Below, piece after piece: positions 46,937-64,000 of a stretch of 64,000 nt of DNA (its first letter is position 1; every line of letters begins with the position of its first letter). Source of the DNA: Haemonchus contortus (taxonomy: Eukaryota; Nematoda; Chromadorea; Rhabditida; Trichostrongylidae); assembly GCA_000469685.2 (NCBI GenBank), contig LS997562.1:20978743-21042742 (forward strand). Direction: 5' to 3'. The position numbers and the translations under genes are program-made. The notes beneath the pieces were generated by a model. The model ran no database searches, had not been told where the DNA came from, and saw nothing but the letters and a program-made list of their open reading frames with translations.

Positions 46937-47321
46937 ATTTGGCTAATGAGCCAAAGGAAGTCTTAACCAGTGACGTGTAATGTTTATCACAACGTGTTAG
47001 TATAAGGATCGACCATAATAATACATTCACGGGGTTTATATACACAATATGTGGGCGGTCCTCAGATACCGTATCGCCACTGGACCTTAGGGGGCCCGTG
47101 GCGGTACTCAAGCTCGAGGGATGAAAGAGCGGACCGCAGGACTTAAGCTACCTACTTGATTGCACAGTTATGATACCGCCAGGTCATGCCTGTGGTCTCA
47201 ACTCAAGAGATACTTACGTTAAGTTATGCCTATGGTTAATATGTCGAACTAGCATGTTATCTATCATACTGGTAAAGGCTAGTTCTACTATAAACATCTA
47301 TATGGTTGTGAATCCACAACA
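46931..47321 (-). repeat. BEL 5' LTR
   Basis: 391 bases, beginning TGTTGTGGATTC in element orientation. It would carry the promoter of the element. It matches 38,009-38,408 with few changes (a GTGAACGG-type insertion and several substitutions). Confidence 0.9.
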
Positions 47322-47489
47322 CTTCACCTGCTCTATGGAGCCGTATTTTTCTCTTTCTCGTTTGGAAAGACTTGTGGCGAAGATTGTGTACTTACGAAAA
47401 ATCGGCATTTCAGAAAAACCGCGTTCAATTCCAACTCATTTTTTAATAAACAAGACTCGATCACTGATGTGTTCCATATTTGGTGCTGA

Positions 47490-50200
47490 CATTTCTAAAC
47501 GTCCCACTAATGAAATGTTTGACAAGTCAGATCTTTTTTCTTCCAAGTTTTCTACTAGATATTCTCCCTTAATCAACTGGAATCCCTTTTCATAGTTTAG
47601 TGTTACATCATATAATTACAAGAAGCATTTCTTATCAGAAGTAGACCACTCGGTTTGCTTCTGTTAGGTATCCGGGAAGTTTCGAGAAAACCGTGCCTCT
47701 CAAATTTGAAAGCATGTTACTCGCGAATGCGCCAAAGAAGGACTACAGATCCATTGGAAGGAAAGGGGCATTGTTGGTAGATCAATACTACAGCTGAACG
47801 ATGCTTGGCGTGGTAGTTCGAAGTAAGAAATCGTCCACCGAACGATGTGCCACCATTACGACTACCGCAGACTTCTGCTTCACCATTGCGAAATCGCTTC
47901 GACGCTCAGGCTCGGAATGAAATATGGTGACTGATTGGCAGCAGTGACTCTGTCTTGACACCTACCATATGGCACGATCAACCTCTGAGAAGGGATTTAC
48001 TGCGACGAAATTCGTCGAAACGAACGTCCACTGTCCTCAAATATCGCCACTGTTCCGGCCTTCCGTCGGGAGCAATCGTCCTCAAAGTCTCAGGAAATGA
48101 GAAGGACGATCTCTATTCCCCAATCCATCGTCCATAACGCTGTACGCAGAAGTCGCTTTCAAAGCAGGACTCTTTGCCAATATTGCACACTTCTTGGCTG
48201 GCAAGAGTGGTAGGAGTATGAAAGTCGAGTGAAAGTCAGTGTGTGATTGAGCTCCTCGACTGTGAGTAACGACGACACTAACCGACTTCATCACTGCTCA
48301 GGATGAAAAGTAAGAAAACCACCAAGAAAAACATGAGCTCATTCTTCTTCTGCTTAACAGGGTACTTTACTATGAGATCCTATCAGAGTGCACGACGGAG
48401 AACGTAAACGCAAGAGTGTTCTCTTAACATTAAGAGGGATGTTGTTGCGAGCCCCAATTTCAAATCGATCACAAGGAAATGTGGGTGATGGGTAATGCTC
48501 GACCACCTCACGCGAGGACGTCCACGGATGAGCTGGGAAGCCTCGGTACAACCTGACTACCCCACTCTCATATATTCTTCTGACCTCATCCCGTATGACT
48601 GGCACAATTTTCAGTAGCCTATAGGGCCTGCTCTACAGGGGAAAAAATTTAGGGTTATTGCTGTAGCTATATTGTGTTGAAAAAACCTACTTAATTTTCT
48701 CAAAACGTTTCGGACTTCTTAGTACTTTCTACAATGTTAGCATCATTTCAGAAGCGATCTTAAACCGACAAACTAAAAACACATCAGTGATTGACTTTTT
48801 CTAACATAACCCTGGAACTTATGAACGACTGATCATCGATCGTCGAATTTCGTACGAAAGACCAAGTCTCAAAGAAAAAAAAGGGACCACTCGCCAGAGA
48901 ATTCAAGGAGAGTGACTCAGTGGGGGGTGTCGCTTTCTTCTTGAGAAATAATTTGATTCGAGGTTTGGCTTGATTGATATCTCTTGAAAATGATCGGAAA
49001 ATACAAGTGTTGTTTTCGGCTCTCCGTTATATTAGGTTAAAGTGAAGTTGTTCTGAAACGAATATATTGTTGAACACAGCCCTTCAAACTATACAATATG
49101 GAATCTAATACTCTTAGTAACTTTCATAAGCTTCATTATACTATATACCATCACGTTTGGAGAACTATTTCGTCATCACCAGAACAGATAACTATGAAAT
49201 CGATGAGCGATCCTGGAACACACTCGACTCTGCGGAATTTCGTGACAGACTTGATCCTAATTTTGTGTTCGATTTGTGAAAAGGCTTTGAATATGAGAAC
49301 GCAACATGCTCAGATGAAGTGGCCACATTTTATCTCCTTGCCAATCAAATTACAGGGCAGCAATAAAACTGCTGGATTTCCCAGGTTGAACGCTGTTGAA
49401 CGGTGCGTGAAGCGCTATTTGACGAAAGCTTTGTCTCGTTTTCGTTTTTTACTTTTTTGTTATTCAATGGCCATTTTTCCAAGCTTTCAATAGCAGCGTA
49501 GGATTCGCGTGATCGGCCGCAGTGTAAGCAAAAAGTGGAGGAAGCCAACTGCTAGGCAAATTGCTCTGGCATACTTCACCCTTCACAAATTGTTCAAAGT
49601 GATTCCGGATTTCGCCGCTACCGCAGTGGCCCCTTTCCCGCCCTTGCAAACTTGTCCTACATCCTGCACGATTAAGTGTATCGCCCACTACCATCTAAGG
49701 CTTGGATAAATCAGTGAAAAATATGTAAGGCTGAAAATGGGAAAGACTATCATCTAGAGGTTAATCATAGCCATTGAATAGCGTTCGTTTGAAGAGTCGG
49801 ACCGGTTGCATTGCAGCTGTGCTTCTCCATATAAAAAAAGGATTGACGTAGGTCACTCCTATCAAGCGTCTGGCGCATGGTGTTCAAGAAATAAACAGAA
49901 GAGGCACTCGTCTTGGATCAAGTCAGCCACAAATTCTCTGCAAAACCTGACTTTAGTAAGAATGAGTGACAGTGAGAGATAGTGCAGTGGTATTTCCACG
50001 GCTGTTTTCAAAAATAGTGTGAAACCACCTGAAAATTAGGTTTTTCCAGAATAAAGGATTCACAGATTTTCCATCTTCGTCTTGTAGAAATCCATATGAG
50101 GAAATTCGCTTGAATGCGGTATCTCCTACGGCAGATACTGCGCCTTTGTTATGATATAAGGCAATATAGAAAATCATGAAGATTCTGAGGAGAGCTATCT
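47490..50200. other. No gene supported
   Basis: Contains ORFs of 83 residues (48,354-48,605, minus) and 131 residues (49,098-49,493, plus) with no family I can name and no clear splice boundaries. Nothing matches the window's other repeats. Confidence 0.35.
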
Positions 50201-50204
50201 CCAT

Positions 50205-50900
50205 GTTTTCTAAGACGTTTCTCTCTCGGGAGGCTCTTCAGAGGACTTGTCGCGGGAGGCGGTCGTACACCTTCCTAGATTTAGCAAGGTTAAGCAGCAG
50301 GGTCTACGCTTTTCTCAATGCTTCCCCATCACTTTCCTACCTACGAAAATGAACTGTTGGACGTGGTCCCTCAATCTTGAGTCGACCACCTTCTTGTGCA
50401 GTTTCATCGTGGGAGCAGTCTATCTGATCCTTTAGTATGTGGATAAATTCGTCGCGTCCTCCCGCTCGAGAAGATCAAGGAATTCTTTGTTGAGGAGTCT
50501 GTGGAAGAATTCCCTCCTCTGCACTTGACCTCAGTTGTTTTCCTAAAGATGATGATTTCCACATTCCGTGCCTTCTTTGGAGCAGCCTTCGTGAATCTTC
50601 TGCAAATGTCCCAGAGGGCTAGGTCATCAGGAGCTAGCGTCTTTGACCGACTCTCTCTTTACCTTGCGATTCCTTGGATTTCACCGTTCCAGAATCATGG
50701 GGCCTTGTCCCTCTACAATCCACCCCATGTCTCACACAGAGTTTCTTGAGCACACTGCATGATGACCTCCACTGCATCATCCTATGTTTGCTGGACCGGT
50801 CTCGAAGGTCCGAAGACCACCTTTCTCGGGATCTTCTTTTTTTCTACATTGCGGGGCATCCACCATCTTTCCTCCCCTTCACTGCTGTTGATGATCTCCA
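50205..50900 (-). pseudogene. Non-LTR retrotransposon RT fragment
   Basis: Minus-strand pieces in several frames: APDDLALWDICRRF near 50,640 (compare GPDDIPADVWKLL), VVDSRLRDHVQ near 50,390, VGRKVMGKH-EKRRPCCLTLLNL near 50,330, and KVYDRLPRQVL near 50,265 (compare LEKAFDRVPREVLW). The order is correct for the fingers and palm of the same LINE group as 18,545-19,725. Everything downstream of the palm is missing. Confidence 0.6.
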
Positions 50901-51091
50901 GAGTTTCCTTTTCAAGAAAAACGCAAAGCAGTCAGTCAGTGCACTGAACCACGGTTTGTGCTGTAAGAAACTTCTAAAAGGCTTTGAATGTTCAAAAACT
51001 TTTATTCATTCTTTGATTTTGTTGAAAGGATCACTTGTGGTGGAGTTCTAAGAATATTTAAATTTTTTTAGCTTGAACTTCCAGCAGTGTA

Positions 51092-61865
<10,774 letters not shown>

Positions 61866-61989
61866 GTACGTTGATGAGATTATCAATAATCGTTAGCGTA
61901 GTTCTTAGCAGAACAGTAGATTATTTTGTATTCGATAAGCTGATACACACGGTATGCTCACGTGACAGCCTACAGCTAGTGTAAGGATA

Positions 61990-64000
61990 AACAAATGAAT
62001 TGGCGCAACTCGTCCGTCTGATTGTCTAACTTAATCTCTAGCCCTTCTGTGATTGAGAAATTTTCAGAGTATTTTTCGAACCGTTCCTCGCGGTTTTTCG
62101 TTGTCATCTCTTTGCACTTGTTTCTACTTATATAATTCACACTGGATGACAAGAAAAAGCTAAATCTGAAGAAGGCGTTCGGTTCAAATTTAATAAAATC
62201 AGGCTACATAAGATTGGCTCAGTCAGTGGGATTCCATCAGTTTTGTAGCTGCTTTGAGCAACAACAGCAACAGCTTTGAACAAGCAACGTTCAGCCTACT
62301 TGGAATAGCTCTTTGCGCAATAACCTCGCTCTCCTCACCCTCATTCTGTTCTCTATCTCTGGAGAAAGCCCAGGTATCGGTCTGCGAGGTGACTCAGTTT
62401 CAGTGTGGAGGATACAAAATAGATCGTGCTTTGAACCCATCAGAATGCAAGCGGCTTAACACAGTCCCAGGCCAGGAGCTTCACTAACAGGGTAGAAGAA
62501 GCTGGGTCTCATGATGTGCAGATTTCGTATAGGTTTGGGTGTGCTGCATCTCGGTGATTCTAATAGTTGCACCTCCTAACGTCACACAGCCTCGTTTGAC
62601 ATCTGACCCAACCGTTTCGAATAAAGTTAGCAATATTCGATGTAGGTGAAAACCGATCTCAATACAAACAAAAAGCAAAGAAGGGATCAGCCTTCATAAA
62701 TAAAGAGTCGTAACATCATTTACAATCAAAATGTCATAACGCCAATTGCAACTTACGGACTCCTCATCGAAGGCAGTAGGTGGGGGCGCCGTTAACCAAG
62801 AACGATTCTAAGGGCCGAAGCCCTGCAGACCCGTCGCGAGGTGCGGGGGGGGGGGCGAAGGCACGTCGGTAACGCCGAGTCGGATGGGACGAAGGAGAAA
62901 GCGCGTCGAGAGCCACTGCTGCAACGCGTATTTTCCGCGCATTCACCTTTGATTATAGGGGGTCAACTGCGATGGTGACCTATAGGCGTCGGCACACCCG
63001 GGGAGCCCTCGGAGCGATCCTTGCGATACGCGATCACCGTGTTGTTGATGCCTACTAGTCGGGAGCTCTGGTAACGGGAATCACTCGAGAGCGAAGCATA
63101 AGTGCTAGGGAAAGTGGCATGTATGAGTCAAGGTTCCTTAGTCCCTTCTCTCGGAGCGGAACGTTGTGCTTTCCTTTTTCCGACGAGGCGACCGCTATGG
63201 CGATTCCTACCTGTTCGGAGAATTTAACGGAATTCAGTCAATGGCTTGAAGTACGCGTCTACTTCACCAATTACCACTGGAGGGCATTCTTCTGCAGCCA
63301 CGCAGGGTTTCCTGAAAAATTCTCGAGGCCTTTCTGACGGAATATTAGGAGCAACAACTGTGGTGTGGATAGCACCCAATAGTTCATCGTTCTTCGTCTC
63401 TCGTCATCGACTTGTGGTCATTCTGGAGCAAAGATTGAGTCACGAATATTTTCTCAGCGTCAGTCTTCATCTGCTTTGAAATGTGAGCAGGTGCTCTTGT
63501 TAATTCGAATGTACCTCTGCAATGCATTCAAGCATCCTCACAAAAATATACTTCATGGAAATATTCTACTTGTTTACGGTCACAAACCGACTCGAACCAT
63601 GATGGAAAAAGAAAATGGTACTAAGAGCGTCTGACCCCTACCATTGCCTCGGGACTTGTGGTAGTAACCATAACATGTACGTGTACTCAATATCTCGACA
63701 TTTCTTCTTTACTGGCGTCCTTTCCTCAATGAAAAAGAGGTTGAAGGACGTGAAGCGCGCGAATAGTCCAGACATTTGTTCACCCTCTCGAACTTCTTCT
63801 CGTTAAAAATTCTTTGAAGCCTTTCAAACCTATCCAGGTGCAGTTGTTTTTGCGCGGAGACTTCTACATCTATCCGAGTAGCAGATACGTTCAATTTGGC
63901 TCTCATTTCCCTCATGCTTTGGCAGGTTTGCTCCGGTTTGAAGCTTGTCGTTGACCTGTCTGCGCTAAGCGATTCAACAGACGGTAGGATTAGGAATGCC
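61990..64000. other. No gene assigned
   Basis: The next exon of the host gene may lie here or beyond. CCCAG|GTATCGG at 62,371 opens a frame with four cysteines ending at 62,487, but its phase does not extend exon 4 convincingly. A GC-rich block with a poly-G run is at 62,780-62,950. A minus-strand ORF at 63,709-63,915 (SVSAQKQLHLDRFERLQRIF) looks helical but matches nothing I know. Confidence 0.3.

Larger units (their letters stand above)
37872..47321 (-). mobile_element. BEL/Pao LTR retrotransposon with envelope
   Basis: A complete minus-strand element: 5' LTR 46,931-47,321, a primer site complementary to tRNA-Gly, gag, protease/RT/RNase H/integrase, an envelope-like glycoprotein, and 3' LTR 37,872-38,408. 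It is flanked by a 5-base target duplication, CTTCA. The LTRs differ at only a handful of positions outside an internal duplication, suggesting a fairly recent insertion. The coding region nevertheless has at least seven frameshifts and two in-frame stops. That pattern means either mobilisation of a defective copy or indel errors in the assembly. Confidence 0.93.
37861..47489 (+). pseudogene. Small secreted-protein gene start split by the BEL element (inferred)
   Basis: The host sequence CATTATTTTAG|C-ATG at 37,851-37,863 looks like a nematode trans-splice acceptor just before an ATG. The BEL element has inserted 11 bases into this frame and is flanked by CTTCA (37,867-37,871 and 47,322-47,326). 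If the element and one CTTCA copy are ignored, the frame runs from 37,861 to 37,871 and resumes at 47,327, ending at TGA 47,487-47,489. It gives 57 codons whose first 17 residues (MK followed by LLYGAVFFSFSFG-type hydrophobics) look like a signal peptide, then a CGEDC motif. No family is recognised. A short ORF could arise by chance, so confidence is modest. Confidence 0.4.

Noticed and set aside
46479..47111. Minus-strand ORF of 210 residues upstream of BEL gag
   Set aside because: Begins inside the LTR and consists mostly of leader repeats; untranslated leader is the simpler reading.
47170..47595. Plus-strand ORF of 141 residues
   Set aside because: Crosses the LTR boundary, so the reading depends on the BEL insertion and cannot be an old gene.
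62372..62487. Possible fifth exon with cysteines after CCCAG
   Set aside because: The open frame does not fit the phase of exon 4; the fitting frame gives an unconvincing short tail.

Overview
The window reads as repeat-rich nuclear DNA of a nematode, most likely a strongylid (hookworm-like) worm. The reasons are a 43-base intron, pyrimidine-rich splice acceptors ending TTCAG, TTTGCAG or TTCTAG, trans-splice-like acceptors just upstream of ATGs, and retroelements (RTE-like and CR1-like LINEs, a BEL/Pao element with a phlebovirus-Gc-like envelope, Tc3-like and mariner transposons) of types familiar from hookworm genomes. The species call is inference. Nothing looks bacterial.

Layout. 0-2.5 kb: dispersed repeats with GC-rich hairpins. 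3.0-8.4 kb: a broken Helitron on the minus strand (basic coiled N-terminal region, HUH Rep domain, Pif1-type helicase). 10.0-13.5 kb: satellite-like arrays built from TATCAGT decamers, linked to a second repeat and long CA/GT tracts. 13.6-19.7 kb: three decayed RTE-like LINE fragments and a tRNA-like sequence, all minus strand. 21.5-25.0 kb: a CR1-like LINE cut by a TTAA-flanked MITE. 25.7-29.7 kb: more copies of the same dispersed repeats, ending in a 320-base GT tract. 30.2-32.3 kb: a 2.1-kb element with about 600-base inverted arms. 33.6-37.1 kb: a CR1 fragment, a mariner fragment, a MITE and a GC-rich foldback element. 37.87-47.32 kb: a complete BEL/Pao element (LTRs, tRNA-Gly primer site, gag, pol, env) with a CTTCA target duplication. 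It splits what looks like the start of a small secreted-protein gene. 50.2-50.9 kb: a LINE fragment.

One credible host gene lies on the plus strand at 51.09-61.87 kb. Four exons with matching phases encode at least 154 residues of a protein I do not recognise. Its 8.4-kb second intron holds a tandem duplication into which a Tc3-like transposon, a Penelope-like element and a MITE have inserted; the 1.9-kb third intron holds another MITE and a TCTG microsatellite.

The ordered insertions (MITE inside LINE, MITE inside one copy of a duplication, BEL inside a signal peptide) give a relative history of the locus. Most element ORFs carry single-base frameshifts and in-frame stops. These could be real decay or indel errors in a long-read assembly.
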